Part shown: one piece after another, positions 22,943 through 36,194 of the stretch
How positions within the stretch are numbered: the first letter of the stretch is position 1
Layout of the letters: each line of letters opens with the position of its first letter
From: Begonia masoniana
Taxonomy: Eukaryota; Streptophyta; Magnoliopsida; Cucurbitales; Begoniaceae
Assembly: GCA_022432975.1 (NCBI GenBank)
Contig: CM039502.1
Location: 10,515,290-10,579,289, forward strand
Direction of reading: 5' to 3'
Length of the DNA: 64,000 nucleotides
Made by a program: the position numbers and the translations under genes
The notes under the pieces: model-generated
Told to the model about the DNA's origin: nothing
Databases searched by the model: none
The model's input: the letters and a program-made list of their open reading frames with translations, nothing else

Positions 22943-25289
22943 TGTAACACCCGACATTTTCAGCCAGGTGATTTTCTTAACGGAATTAACTGTCACCCTT
23001 ATTTTTGGACCTTTTGATTTAAATTTAATACCAATATTTGTTCCAAATTGTGTGAACTAGGTTGAGTGGCAAAATTGAAATTAGGGTGGGCTGTGATCGA
23101 TATATAAAGGAGATGAAAAGTTTTTAAATCTCACAAATACCACTGTAGCCGACACTTTCTCCTTTCAGCGATTTCCCTCTCCCGAGCTCTCGCTCTTTGC
23201 CTGCCAGTAATCCTTCCTTCGACGATCGGTTCCCTTGCCATTTCTCGGATACTCTACGCTCGAGGTATGGATTAGACAATGTAGTTGTCAGTTAGTTATT
23301 AAACTCTGTTTTTCAGCTTGGTGTTGAAATTTGGTTTCTCCAATGGCCGAGTAGCTATAGCAACATTTATAACCAGGATTTTGTAATGTCATTTCCGAAT
23401 CGATTCTGGACATTTAATATAACCGACCCTGATTAATCGTTAGCTGGACCTAGCTGTTTTGGTTTTGGATTTCTGACTACACACAGAGAACTAGACTAGG
23501 GGATTCGGGAATGACTTTAGTTATTAGATTCTAGAATGACTTGTGATTGAGACTTTTAGGGTTTTGTTTTAACTACTGTGATGTGAAATGTTTTAGGTGA
23601 AGAAGTTTGAAGAAAAGGAATTCAAGTTGCTAAGAAAACCAGGTAAGTGAATGTGTAAGATTCCCGGCCATTAGGGCCCTACATCACAAGGATGCTAGGT
23701 AGAAACCGATACGTTGATTAGAAGTTATTTAAGCTACTGTCTGTTACTTATGTTGATGTTTGACTTAATGGTAAGATTTCCCGTCGGATGAATGTACTAT
23801 TCTGTGGCTTGATGAGTTAGGAGTTCTCATGTTCATGCATCACGAACGTTTTATGCATATGATAATGTTTTAAGAGCATGTTTTCCTCATGAACAAGATA
23901 AGAACATAAAACTTATGCAACGTGAATTAAGCAAGGGTTGGGGGTGGTTTGGCGTATGTCACTGTCCAAAAGGAAGGGCCATGATTACGACCCGCAAGGG
24001 ACTATGTACACTCTCACTGTCAACCCCCTTTACCGGCACAAATCCTCTTAATTCACACAACCTGAATTATGAATATGAATGATGAATATGAATGATGAAT
24101 ATGAATGATAAATATGAATGATGAATATGAATGAGGAGCATGAATGATGATTATTAACGATGAATACGAACGATGAACAATAATGAAGACCTTGAGTATG
24201 AATATGAATAAGAAAAGATTCATGAGCATTTGTTTCTTAAAATGAGCATTCATGCATACTTGTTAGCATTGCATTCCTTACTAAGCATTAGGCTTATAGT
24301 TTAAACCTTATGATGTAGGTGAAGATTTAGCAGGTGAGGATTCCAAATTCAGTGATGATGTCTAAAGGCTAGTTGCAGGATGGTGCTCAGGGTGGAAGAC
24401 TGTGGCTAGCAGGCGAATATAACCCATAGTTAAGCTCATAATGTGTCAGTAAGATTTATGATGAACTGATGTTTAAGTAGAATGAGATTATATTTTAACA
24501 TTGAGCTTCAAAATTGTCTGGTTTAACTACTGAGTTTGAGGATGATTTTAAAGATATGGAAAGAGTTATTTTAACTAAGTCTTCCGTATAAGAATTTTTG
24601 GATGAGTCTCTGATTTTCATACATATGAGTGTTGAGTCAATGTGGTTTGAAGCCTGTTAAGAGTTTGCATCCACCGATATATGTTCCCTATCGGAAGATG
24701 TTAAGAGTTTGCATCTACCGACGGATGATTTCTATCGGAAGGTGTATTAAATGAACACGTGAATTGCACATGTCTATCGGTAGATGTAAGGTATTTCAAA
24801 TACAGGATGATATAAGAGCTATTTTGTCGTCTAGCGATCGGTAGATGTAGGTATTTCAAATACCAGATGATATAAGAGCTATTTTGTCGTCTAGCGATTG
24901 GTAGATGTAGTGTGATTCAATACCGGATGATGTAGACTTTCACTACCGGCAGAAGCGAACTCTATGCTTGTCGTTTAGCGATCGGCAGGAGTAAGTGAAT
25001 GAGTATTTAGTCCTGTCGTTTTATGATCGGGAGTTGTGAGTTATTTTCTCTGTCGGTAGATGAAGTTTAAGAGTTGAAGTTTCTGCTCATCGGCTGACGC
25101 ATTTTGCACTGCTCGCCGGCAGATGTGTAATGGATTTCATTGCTGAGTGATGTCTTGAGCCGAGTTATGTTTGTTTTGAAAAAAAAAATAAATATATAAT
25201 GGAGTATAGTTTAAATAAAATTAGTAAGGATATATGGATAAATCTAAAAGAGTCACGGTTTGGTCTCGGCCCTTACTGGGGTCGTCACA
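22943..25289 (+). mobile_element. 5' LTR of Gypsy H
   Basis: TGTAACACCCGAC... to ...GGTCGTCACA, 2,347 bp. It has a TATA-like TATATAAAGG at 23099-23108, a splice-donor-like CAGGTAAGTG near 23640, about seven 13-bp minisatellite units at 24063-24160, and an ATCGG-motif array at 24655-25110. Confidence 0.93.
24655..25110 (+). repeat. ATCGGTAGATG-motif array in H 5' LTR
   Basis: Short and about 60-bp units carrying TTTTGTCGTCTAGCGATCGG and CGGTAGATG, clearest at 24790-24915, then degenerate forms to 25110. The 3' LTR has the matching array at 32125-32600. Confidence 0.85.
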
Positions 25290-25291
25290 AT

Positions 25292-25306
25292 TATGGTATC
25301 AAAGTA
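25292..25306 (+). other. Primer binding site of Gypsy H
   Basis: TATGGTATCAAAGTA starts three bases after the 5' LTR end; it is a tRNA-Met type site with A for G in CAGAG. Confidence 0.75.
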
Positions 25307-25452
25307 AAATCGGGTTCTAAAATCGATTCTGCAGACTGCCTCCCAGCACAGATTGCCACCTGAGTACACTCCAGCAACTGTAAGTAATTACGTTTTTAAG
25401 TAATGTCATTATGTTAAGATGTATTTATGAATATTTGTTTAGGAATCTCAAA

Positions 25453-28400
25453 ATGGTAAGAGGTCAGCAAAGAGAGGTTAATGAGGATAGCAATGCCATT
25501 GCTCAGTTGACAGAGTTAGTTATGCGCCAATCTCGCCAGATCGAACAGCTGATGGCTGCTAGAGAAGAACAAGCGAATTCTAGTACTAATGTAACTCATG
25601 ATCATGGTGGTGAGCGTTTTCACCGACTTCGACCCCCGACATTTAATGGTCGAGTTTCGGATCCTGTTTATGCTGAGGAATGGATTCAGAAGATGGAAGA
25701 CATGTTCAAGTATGCAAGGGTTGAGGAAGGGGACAGGGTAACATATGCCATTTTCCACCTGGAATTGGATGCAAGACATTGGTGGGATTCAATCCAGAGC
25801 ACCGTTAATGCAGGAGCTATGACCTGGGAAATGTTTAAGACTGCTTTCTTCAACAAGTATTTCAATAGGACTATTCGGGCAAACAAGAAAAAGGAGTTCA
25901 TGAGTTTACGTCAGTTTGACTCTGTGACGGATTACATATGTAAGTTTGAGGCTTTATCTCTGTTTGCACCCAGACTGATAGAAGATGATGAGGATAAGGT
26001 CCACTAATTTGTTCAAGGACTGAAACCAAGTCTGTATATAAGAGTAAAGACTGCTGGAATACATAATGTACCTTATGCTGAAGTGACAGCTAAGGCTCTA
26101 GAACTGGAAAAGGCAGAGATATCGACATATGCGCAGCGCAAATCATCAAGGAAGTTTACTAAAGAGGCTCAGCCGCCGCCACGTCAGAACAAAGGATGGC
26201 AACCGCAACAGAACAGGGGACCACAACATCAACAGCAAGGCATAAAGAGACCCTTCAATCTAAATGATGATCAAGGGAAAGGAAAGCGACCAATGGCCCC
26301 TCTATCCCCCACCTGTCAGAAGAACCACCCCGGCGAATGCAAGTTACTTTCACGCCGCTGTTTTAGATGTGACAAGGTCGGACATGTAGTCAGAGACTGC
26401 CTCATGCCTCCAGACCCCAATCGAGCAAGAATAGCACCCAGAGTCTTTGCTATGATGGAGGATGAAGAGGCTGTGCAGCATACGGTCATATCAGGTACAA
26501 TTATGATCTGTGGTGTTTTTGCTTATACACTTATAGACACAGGAGCCACACACTCATTCATAGCAACCTTGTTTGTCTGTAAGCATAAGTTAGGATACTT
26601 ACCAGCTGATAGGCCATATAGTGTCATGTTACCGTCAGGGAAATCCTTACATTCCGAACAGATAGTGAAGGGTGACATTGTGTCCTTAGGAGATAAGAAG
26701 TTATATGTAGTGCTGACTGTAATTGACATGAAGGGATACGAAGTTATATTAGGAATGGATTGGTTATCCAGACATTATGCTACGATAAGTTGTAGGTCTG
26801 GATTAGTTGAGTTTCAACCCCCAAATGGAGATCAGTATACTTTCCAAGCTATCCCAAAAATAAGTAAAATACCGATTATATCCTCACTAGAGACTCAACG
26901 GTTATTGAAAGATGGTTGTGAGAGTTATCTAGCTAGTGTAATCGATATTCGGGTAAAGAACAAAGTTGAACTTCAAGATATTCCCATAGTTAGGGAGTTT
27001 CCTGAAGTATTTATGGATGACTTGCCCGGATTACCACCGGATAGAGAAGTTGAATTTGTAATGGATACATACCCCGAGGCATTACCTATATCCAAGAACC
27101 CTTACCGCATGACACCTATTGAGCTGAAGGAATTAAAGGTCCAACTGCAGGAATTAGTAGACAAAGGGTTTATACGCTCCAGTAGTTCTCCCTGGGGTGC
27201 ACCTGTTTTATTTGTTAAGAAGAAAGATGGTGCCCTAAGGATGTGCATAGATTACCGAGAACTGAACAAGTTTACAATTAAGAATAAGTACCCCTTGCCC
27301 CGAATTGACGACTTGTTTGACCAATTACAAGGAGCTAAAGTGTTTTCAAAGATTGACTTGCGTTCGGGGTACTACCAATTGAAGGTTAAGGAGGGTGATA
27401 TACCTAAGATAGTCTTTAGGACCTGCTATGGACATTATGAATTCCTTGTAATGTCATTTGGATTAACCAATGCACCTGCAGCTTTTATGGATTTGATGAA
27501 CCGAGTGTTTCGTGAATATTTGGACAAGTTTGTGATTGTATTCATAGATGATATTCTTATATACTCACGGACTGAAGCTGACCATGAAGAACACTTAAGA
27601 ATAGTTTTGACAACCCTGAAACAGCAACAACTTTATGCCAAGTTGTCCAAGTGTGAGTTCTGGTTGGATAAGGTTAACTTCTTAGGCCATGTCATCTTTG
27701 CTGAAGGTATATCAGTAGATCCAACCAAAATTCAGGTAGTTAAGGACTGGCCACAGCCAAGGAATGCCAGTGAAGTCCGCAGTTTCCTTGGTCTGGCAGG
27801 TTATTATAGGAAGTTTATTAAGGGATTTTCAATGATAGCTAAACCTTTAACAAGTTTGACTAAGAAGGACACCAAGTACTCTTAGACAGAAGCTTGTGAA
27901 GAAGGCTTCCAAACACTCAAGCTGAAGTTGACGACAGCCCCGCTACTGACTCTACCAACTGAAGAAGGAAGGTTTAGTGTTTACTGTGATGCATCCAAGG
28001 TTGGATTGGGGTGTGTTTTGATGCAAGAAGGAAAGGTCGTGGCGTATGCCTCTAGGCAGCTGAAGAGTTATGAACAGAATTACCCCACTCACGATTTAGA
28101 GTTAGCCGCAGTTGTTTTTGCTTTAAAGATTTGGAGACACTATTTATATGGTCAACAGTGTGAGGTGTTTTCTGACCATAAAAGCCTGAAGTACCTTTTC
28201 ACCCAAAAAGAATTAAACATGAGATAAAGACGTTGGTTGGAGTTTGTTAAGGATTATGACTTCGAAATTAAATATCACCCGGGTAAGGCCAATGGCAGAT
28301 GCATTAAGCAGAATGTCTAAGACAATGCAGCCCGCAGTATCAACCATGTCTGTACCATTATGGAAGGATGTTCAGAAGTTCGAGTTGGAAATTGTTCCTG

Positions 28401-29911
28401 AGTTGTCAACTTTACTTGCTGACTTAACCATTCGACCAACTATTTTGGATAAAATCAAAGAGGCACAACAGAAGGATTCAAAGGAGAATAATAGCATGAT
28501 GAGTAAGTTGCAGGATGCCTCCTCTGAATTCAGTCTCTCCAACGATGGTATTTTGAAGTTTAGGAATCGATGGTATATTCCAAATGATGAAGAACTACGT
28601 AAGTTGATCTTGACCGAGACTCACTCGTCTCCCTTTTCTGTACATCCTGGTAGCACCAAGATGTATCGGGACTTGAAGTTACATTATTGGTGGCCAAATA
28701 TGAAGAGGGATATTGCCAAGTATGTGGAGTCATGTTTGGTTTGCCAACAGGTTAAGGCAGAGTACCAACGCTCAGGAGGTACTCTTCAACCCTTACCGAT
28801 CCCTGAATGGAAGTGGGAAAATATTGCCATGGATTTTGTGGTAGGATTACCAAAGACAATCAAAGGACATGATAGTATTTGGGTTGTGGTTGACAGAATG
28901 ACAAAATCAGCATACTTCATACCAGTAAGAATGACTTTTACAATGGAACAGCTTGCTAACCTGTACATTCAGGAAATCATCAGATTGCATGGGATTCCCT
29001 TGTCCATTGTCTCCGATTGTGATCCTAGATTCACCTCAAGATTTTGGCAAAGTTTGCAAGGCACATTAGGGACAAAATTATCCTTTAGCACTGCTTTTCA
29101 TCCTCAAACCGATGGTCAATCTGAGAGGACCATTCAGATACTAGAAGACATGTTAAGAGCGTGTGTGCTGGATTTCCAGACATCTTGGAATCGATATTTA
29201 CCCTTGGTGGAATTCTCCTACAATAATAGTTACCAGTCCACCATTGGTATGGCACCTTATGAAGCACTTTATGACAGAAAGTGCAGATCACCTTTGTACT
29301 GGGATGAGGTCGGTGAAGCAAAACTCCTAGGTCCTGAGATCTTGCAACAGATGTCAGACAAGATTACCATTATCAGGAAAAGAATGATTACGGCACAAAG
29401 CCGACAGAAAAGTTATGCAGACCAAAGGAGGAGAGATCTTGAATTTGCTGTTGGAGATGAAGTTTTCTTAAAGATTTCACCATTTAAAGGAGTACTAAGA
29501 TTTGGCAAGAAAGGGAAACTTAATCTGTGATTCGTTGGACCATTCCCTGTCTTGGAGAGGATTGGCAGCACAACTTATAGACTGCTATTGCCCCTATCAT
29601 TGGAAAAGGTTCACAATATTTTTCATGTGTCAATGTTAAGAAAATGCATACGGGATCCAACACAAGTTGTTAAGTCAGTGGATGTCGAAATTGAGCCAAC
29701 ACTAATGTATGAAGAGAAGCCAGTGCAAATTTTGGAATCTGCTGTGAAAACTCTGAGGAATAAGGAAATTCCATTGGTTAAGGTCTTATGGACAAATCAT
29801 GGAGTTGAAGAAGCCACATGGGAACGACAAGATATGTTGACAAATATCCGAAGCTCTTTGTTTGATCAATTTTCGGGGACGAAAATTTTGTTTAAGGAGG
29901 GGTGGATGTAA
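25453..29911 (+). pseudogene. Gypsy H gag-pol polyprotein with chromodomain
   Basis: From ATG 25453 (MVRGQQREVNED). Gag core: RLRPPTFNGR to TDYICKFEALSLFAPRL. A TAA lies at 26005-26007. The frame then gives zinc knuckle [14 protein letters not shown], protease [10 protein letters not shown], reverse transcriptase ([18 protein letters not shown]), a TAG at 27883-27885 where Trp is expected, RNase H ([14 protein letters not shown]), and a TAA at 28225-28227 for Gln. A small deletion near 28290 shifts the frame. The integrase follows: HPGSTKMYRD and CLVCQQVK zinc site, IAMDFVVGLP, SDCDPRFTS, then GQSERTIQILE. A TGA sits at 29528-29530. The chromodomain is VLWTNHGVEEATWER. The final TAA shares bases with the 3' LTR. 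Catalytic residues look intact, so the damage is only these five lesions. Confidence 0.92.
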
Positions 29912-31023
29912 CACCCGACATTTTCAGCCAGGTGATTTTCTTCACGGAATTAACTGTCACCCTTATTTTTGGACCTTTTGATTTAAATTTAATACCAAGA
30001 TTTGTTCCAAATTGTGTGAACTAGGTTGAGTGGCAAAATTGAAATTAGGGTGGGCTATGATCGATATATAAAGGAGATGAAAAGTTTTTAAATCTCACCA
30101 ATACAACTGTAGCCGACACTTTCTCCTTTCAGCTATTTCCCTCTCCCGAGCTCTCGCTCTCTGCCTGCCAGTAATCCTTCCTTCGACGATCGGTTCCCTT
30201 GCCATTTCTCGGATACTCTACGCTCGAGGTATGGATTAGACAATGTAGTTGTCAGTTAGTTGTTAAACTCTGTTTTTTAGCTTGGTGTTGAAATTTGGTT
30301 TCTCCAATGGCCGAGTAGCTATAGCAACTTTTATAACCTGGATTTTGTAATGTCATTTTCGAATCGATTCTGGACATTTAATATAACCGACCCTGATTAA
30401 TCGTTAGCTGGACCTAGCTGTTTTGGTTTTGGATTTCTGACTACACACAGAGAACTAGACTAGGGGATTCGGGAATGACTTTAGTTATTAGATTCTAGAA
30501 TGACTTGTGATTTGGACTTTTAGGGTTTTGTTTTAACTACTGTGATGTGAAATGTTTTAGGTGAATAAGTTTGAAGAAAAGGAGTTCAAGTTGCTAAGGA
30601 AACCAGGTAAGTGAATGTGTAAGATTCCAGTCATTAGGGCCCTACATCACAAGGATGCTAGGTAGAAACCGATACGATGATTATAAGTTATTTAAGCTAT
30701 TGTCTGTTACTTATGTTGATGTTTGACTTAATGGTAAGATTTCCCGTTGGATGAATGCACTATTCTGTGGCTTGATGAGTTAGGAGTTCTCATGTTCATG
30801 CATCACGAACGTTTTATGCATATGATAATGTTTTAAGAGCATGTTTTCCTCATGAACAAGATAAGAACATAAAACTTATGCAACGTGAATTAAGCAAGGG
30901 TTGGTGGTGGTTTGGCGTATGTCACTGTCCAAAAGGAAGGGCCATGATTACGACCCGCAAGGGACTATGTACACTCTTACTGTCAACCCCCTTTGCCGGC
31001 ACAAATCCTCTCTTAATTCACAC

Positions 31024-31630
31024 AACCTGAATGATGAACCTGAATGATGAATATGAATGATGAATATGAATGATGAATATGAATGATGAATATGAATGAT
31101 GAGCATGAATGATGATTATGAATGATGAATATGAATGATGAATATGAATGATGAATATGAATGATGAATATGAATGATGAATATGAATGATGAATATGAA
31201 TGATGAATATGAATGATGAATATGAATGATGAATATGAATGATGAATATGAATGATGAATATGAATGATGAATATGAATGATGAATATGAATGATGAATA
31301 TGAATGATGAATATGAATGATGAATATGAATGATGAATATGAATGATGAATATGAATGATGAATATGAATGATGAATATGAATGATGAATATGAATGATG
31401 AATATGAATGATGAATATGAATGATGAATATGAATGATGAATATGAATGATGAATATGAATGATGAATATGAATGATGAATATGAATGATGAATATGAAT
31501 GATGAATATGAATGATGAATATGAATGATGAATATGAATGATGAATATGAATGATGAATATGAATGATGAATATGAATGATGAATATGAATGATGAATAT
31601 GAATGATGAGCATGAATGATGATTATGAAC
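31024..31630 (+). repeat. 13-bp minisatellite, about 45 units
   Basis: GAATGATGAATAT repeated almost perfectly, with variants (GAGCATGAATGATGATTATG) at both ends that match the ends of the short 5' LTR array at 24063-24160. Because 13 is not a multiple of 3 the array reads as an open frame of 13-residue repeats on the minus strand; this is a by-product. Confidence 0.97.
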
Positions 31631-32124
31631 GATGAGTACGAACGATGAACAAGAATGAAGACCTTGAGTTTGAATATGAATAAGAAAAGATTCATGAGCA
31701 TTTGTTTCTTAAAATGAGCATTCATGCATACTTGTTAGCATTGCATTCCTTACTAAGCATTAGGCTTATAGTTTAAACTTTATGATGTAGGTGAAGATTT
31801 AGCAGGTGAGGATTCCAAATTCAGTGATGATGTCTAAAGGCTGGTTTGCAGGCTGGTGCTCAGGGTGGAAGACTGTGGCTGGCAGGCGAATATAACCCAT
31901 AGTTAAGCTCATAATGTGTCAGTAAGATTTATGATGAACTGATGTTTAAGTAGAATGAGAATATTTTAACATTGAGCTTCAAAATTGTCTGGTTTAACTA
32001 CTGAGTTTGGGGATGATTTTAAAGATATAGAAAGAGTTACTTTAACTAAGTCTTCCGTATAAGAATTTTTGGATGAGTCTCTGATTTTCATACATATGAG
32101 TGTTGAGTCAATGTGGTTTGAAGC

Positions 32125-32600
32125 CTGTTAAGAGTTTGCATCCACCGATAGATGTTCCCTATCAGAAGATGTTAAGAGTTTGCATCTACCGACGGATGAT
32201 TTCTATCGGAAGGTGTATTAAATGAACACGTGAATTGCACATGTCTATCGGTAGATGTAAGGTATTTCAAATACCGGATGATATAAGAGCTATTTTGTCG
32301 TCTAGCGATCGGTAGATGTAGGTATTTCAAATACCGGATGATATAAGAGCTATTTTGTCGTCTAGCGATCGGTAGATGTAGTGTGATTCAATACCGGATG
32401 ATGTAGACTTTCACTACCGGCATAAGCGAACTCTGTGCTTGTCGTTTAGCGATCGATTGGAGTAAGTGAATGAGTATTGAGTCTTGTCGTTTTATGATCG
32501 GCAGTTGTGAGTTATTTTCTCTGTAGGTAGATGCAGTTTAAGAGTTGAAGTTCCTGCTCATCGGCTGACGCATTTTGCACTGTTCGCTGGCAGATGTGTA
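32125..32600 (+). repeat. ATCGGTAGATG-motif array in H 3' LTR
   Basis: Counterpart of 24655-25110; two clear units at about 32285-32400 with TTTTGTCGTCTAGCGATCGG. Confidence 0.85.
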
Positions 32601-32764
32601 ATGGATTTCATTGCTGAGTGATGTCTTTAGCCGAGTTATGTTTGTTTTAAAAAAAAAATATATATATAATGGAGTATAGTTTAAATAAAATTAGTAAGGA
32701 TATATGGATAAGTCTAAAAGAGTCACGGTTTGGTCTCGGCCCTTACTGGGGTCGTTACATTAAG

Positions 32765-33110
32765 TGTAGAAATGAGAACTTGAATAAAATTTTTCTTAAA
32801 TTTACTAACGGTAGTAAGAACTTAAACATGCTGTTAGGTAGTCAAAGAGTGACATTTTGATAAAGCAGGTTTAGGATATGAAAAATCTAATAAAAAGAAA
32901 GTTTAGAAGAATTTCTTTGTTAGATTATCTACCTGCCATGCTTGTAATGAAGTAGGACATAAATCCCATGAATGTCCACTAAAATTAGGAAAGATTAAAC
33001 CTGGCAGGGGATTACAATGAGTTTCTAAAGGAACCAAACCTAACATTAGGACCCAAAAGATTTGGGTACCTAAGAAGACAACTTGATTACTGTTTTGTAG
33101 GTTGATTGCT
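32765..33110 (+). pseudogene. SIRE A gag, C-terminal part after Gypsy H
   Basis: Continues the gag frame after the TTAAG target copy: NLNKIFLKFTNGSKNLNMLL, then a second zinc knuckle CHACNEVGHKSHEC near 32935-32985 with all four ligands. Stops and shifts are present. Joined with 21724-22937 in the ancestral element. Confidence 0.75.
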
Positions 33111-33119
33111 CTCCCTGAA

Positions 33120-34445
33120 AAAATCAATGGTACCTCAATGGTAGATGCTCAAGGCATATGACGAGAGACTCAACAAAGTTTGCTGTTGTCAACAAGAAGA
33201 AAGGAAACGTTACTTTTGGTGGAAACCAAAAGGGTAAGATTGTTGGCATCGGTAACATAGGTAACAGCTCCAATCCTATTTTTGAAAATGTGTTGTTAGT
33301 AGAAGAGTTAAAGCATAATTTACTTAGTATTAGCCAATTGTGTGATAAAGGATATAAAGTGATTTTTAAATCAACTTCTTGCATAATTAAGGATGTCTCA
33401 AATAGCAAGATTCTGTTTAAAGGTTATAGGAAAGAAAATGTTTATATTAGTAACTTAGATAATATTGTTTACTGTGATGAGAAATATCTTGCTGTGAATC
33501 TGTTGGTTGATAGTTGAACTTGACATAAAAGACTAGGACACGTAGGTATGGATACTTTAGCTAAGATTACTAAGGATAATTTAGTTAGAGGGATTCCAAT
33601 AATATCTTTTGAAAAAGATTAAGTTTGTGAAACTTGCCAAATGGGCAAGCAAATCAAAAATTCCTTTGCATCAAAGAATGCAATTTCTACATCCAAGCCT
33701 CTACAACTTCTTCATATGGACCTTTTCGGTCCTTCAAATATTGCTAGTCTAGGAGGCAAACATTATGCCTTTGTTATAGTAGATCATTTCTCTAGATTCA
33801 CTTGGGTATTCTTTCTAAAGTCAAAGGATGAAACTTTTGACACATTCTCTAACTTTAGGAAGAGAGTTCAAAATGAAAAAGAGTTCACCATTGTTGCTAT
33901 TCGTAGTGATGGAGAATTTGAGATTGAGAAATTTGAACTCTTGTGTCTCAAATATGAAATTGAGTACAATTTCTCCTCCCCTAGAACCCTTCAAAACAAT
34001 GGAATTGTTGAGAGGAAAAATAGGTTTCTTCAAAAGCTGGCTCGGACCATGCTCAATGTGAACTCCCTTTCAAAGTATTGCTCAATGTGAACTCCCTTTC
34101 AAAGTATTTCTGGACATAAGCTTTTTCCACAGCTTGTTATGTGCTAAACTGGGTCTCCATAAGACCTATTCTTGAAAAAACCCCTTATGAGCTTTGGAAT
34201 GGAAAAATCCCTACTGTCAAATACTTTAGAGCTTTTGGTTGTAAGTGTTTCATTCTAAAAACCAAGGATAACTTGAGAAAATTTGATTCTAAATCTGACC
34301 TTAGAATTTTTCTTGGTTATTCTCTATCCAATAAAGCATATAGGGTGTTCAACAAAAGAACACTAGTTGTAGAAGAATCTATGCATGTCAATTTTGAGAG
34401 ACCCCTCAAACCACAATCGATGTGGATGAAGATGATATTTTAGAA
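33120..34445 (+). pseudogene. SIRE A protease and integrase
   Basis: The protease begins at WYLNGRCSRHM near 33128. The family has DSG where this copy reads NGR, so the active site is lost. The frame then gives ENVLLVEELKHNLLSISQL and pre-integrase HKRLGHVGMDTL (two TGA codons just before, one at the usual Trp) and CETCQMGKQ. The integrase follows with MDLFGPSNI, RSDGEFE (one residue shorter than the usual RSDxGGEFE) and NGIVERKNR. A 29-base tandem duplication at about 34052-34109 breaks the frame. The C-terminal integrase block SDLRIFLGYSLSNKAYRV follows. Confidence 0.85.
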
Positions 34446-36194
34446 AAGCAATTGAATTCTCTCTTCTTAGACAAACCTGCAGAAACCATTCAAGGAGAAA
34501 ATTCCCTAGAACCTTCTTCAAAATCTCTAGAAATTGTCCCAATCAAGGATGAAAATGATGCTCTTCCCAGAGATTGAAAATGTGTCAAAGATCATCCTTT
34601 AGATGAAGTTCTAGGTGATCCAACATTAGGAGTCAAAACTAGAGCCTCCCTTAGAAATCTCTGTGCAAATGTAGCCTTAATCTCTCAAATAGAGCCTAAG
34701 AAGTTTGAAGAAATCGAATTGGATGAAAATTGGACAGTTGCTATGCAAGATGAATTAAACAATTCGAAAGGAACAATAATTGAGAACTTGTTCCAAAACC
34801 CGATGACCATCCTCTTATTGGAATCAAATGAGTATTTAAGAATAAGATGAATGAAAATGAGATTGTGGTCAGGAACAAAGCTAGGTTAGTTGCCCAAGGT
34901 TACAACCAAGAAGAAAGACTTTGATGAAACCTTTGCACCCGTAGTTAGACTAGAATCTATTAGGATGCTCTTAGCCTATGCTTGCTACAAAAACTTCACA
35001 CTATTTCAAATGGACGTTAAGAGTGCATTTTTAAATGGTTATATCTTAAAAGAAGTTTATGTTGAGCAACCCTGAGGATTTGAAGTCTATGACAAAATTG
35101 ACCATGTCTATAAGTTCAAGAAGGCTCTATACGGACTTAAGCAAGCTCCTAGAGCTTGGTATCATAGGTTGAAGAATTTTCTTGAGGAAAGGAAGTTCAA
35201 AAAGGGTAATACCGATTCAACCCTTTTTACCATGCAAAATGACAATGACATTCTTATAGTTCAAGTCTATGTTGATGACGTCACATTTGGTTCTAGAAAT
35301 GTTTCACTTTGTGATGAGTTTGCCACTGTTATGCAAAGTGAGTTTGAAATGAGTATAATGGGGGAGTTAAAATTCTTCTTAGGATTTCAAATTAGTCGAA
35401 AATCAAATGGTATTTTCTTCTATCAAGAAAAATACATCAAAGATCTCCTAAAAAGATTTGGATTAGATTCCTCTAAGTCCTCTAGAACTCCTATGAGCAC
35501 AAACTACAAAATTAGACAAAGATGAAAATGGGATAAGTGTGGATATTAAAAAGTATAGAGGTATGATTGGTTCTCTATTATACCTAATGGCTAGCAGGCC
35601 AGATATCCTATTTAGTGTGTGCTTGTGTGCTAGGTTTCAAGCTTCCCCTAAGGAATCTCACTTAACTGCTGTCAAAATAATTTTCAAATATCTAAGTGGG
35701 ACATATGATTTAGGTTTATGGTACCCGAAGGGTACATCATTTGATCTTATAGGATATTCTGACTCCGATTATGCTGGGAGTCTAGTAGAGAGAAAAAACA
35801 CGAGTGAAACTTGTCAATTCCTTAGTGAGTCTCTTGTTTCCTGGTACTCTAAGAAGCAAAATTCTATTGCACTTTCAACGGCCAAAAGTGAATATATTGC
35901 TGCTGGCAGTTGTTGTGCACAATTGCTTTGGATGAAGCAAACTTTGGAAGATTACAATCTACTCTATGATAGGATTCCAATTAGATGCGACAACACTAGT
36001 ACCATTAACATTTCTAAGAATCATATCCAACACTCTAGGACTAAGCATATTGATGTTAGATATCATTTCATTAGAGATCATGTTCAGAAGGGGGATATTT
36101 CCTTAGAATTTGTCAATTCTGCTGATCAATTGGCAGATATCTTTACCAAGCCATTGGATGAGAAGACCTTCAATCATATTAGAATAAGGTTAGG
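34446..36194 (+). pseudogene. SIRE A reverse transcriptase and RNase H
   Basis: An acidic linker, then reverse transcriptase: FDETFAPVVRLESIRMLLAY, FQMDVKSAFLNG, a stop at Gly-rich EQP-GFE (TGA), ALYGLKQAPRAWY, and the catalytic VYVDDVTFGS. A frame change sits near 35522. RNase H: YRGMIGSLLYLMASRPDI, GYSDSDYAG, STAKSEYIAAG (the family usually has Glu where Lys is), RCDNTSTINIS, and FTKPLDEKTFNHIRIRLG. Solo LTR L is inserted right at the end (36195); the original frame continues for a few codons at 38219. Confidence 0.88.

Larger units (their letters stand above)
22943..32759 (+). mobile_element. Gypsy chromovirus H (Tekay/Del-like)
   Basis: A 9,817-bp element flanked by TTAAG (22938-22942 and 32760-32764), inserted in SIRE A gag. 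LTRs 22943-25289 and 29907-32759 are very similar by eye outside a 13-bp minisatellite. Internal order: gag, protease, reverse transcriptase, RNase H, integrase, chromodomain. A handful of stops and one frameshift disable it. The high LTR similarity and few lesions suggest it is younger than A. Confidence 0.96.
29907..32759 (+). mobile_element. 3' LTR of Gypsy H
   Basis: TGTAACACCCGAC... to ...GGTCGTTACA, 2,853 bp, about 506 bp longer than the 5' LTR. The excess equals about 39 units of the 13-bp minisatellite. A purine tract AAGGAGGGGTGGA lies just upstream. Confidence 0.95.

Noticed and set aside
31018..31725. Open frame of 235 residues made of 13-residue repeats (minus strand)
   Set aside because: It is the translation of the 13-bp minisatellite in a Gypsy LTR; any 13-bp repeat without stops gives such a frame.
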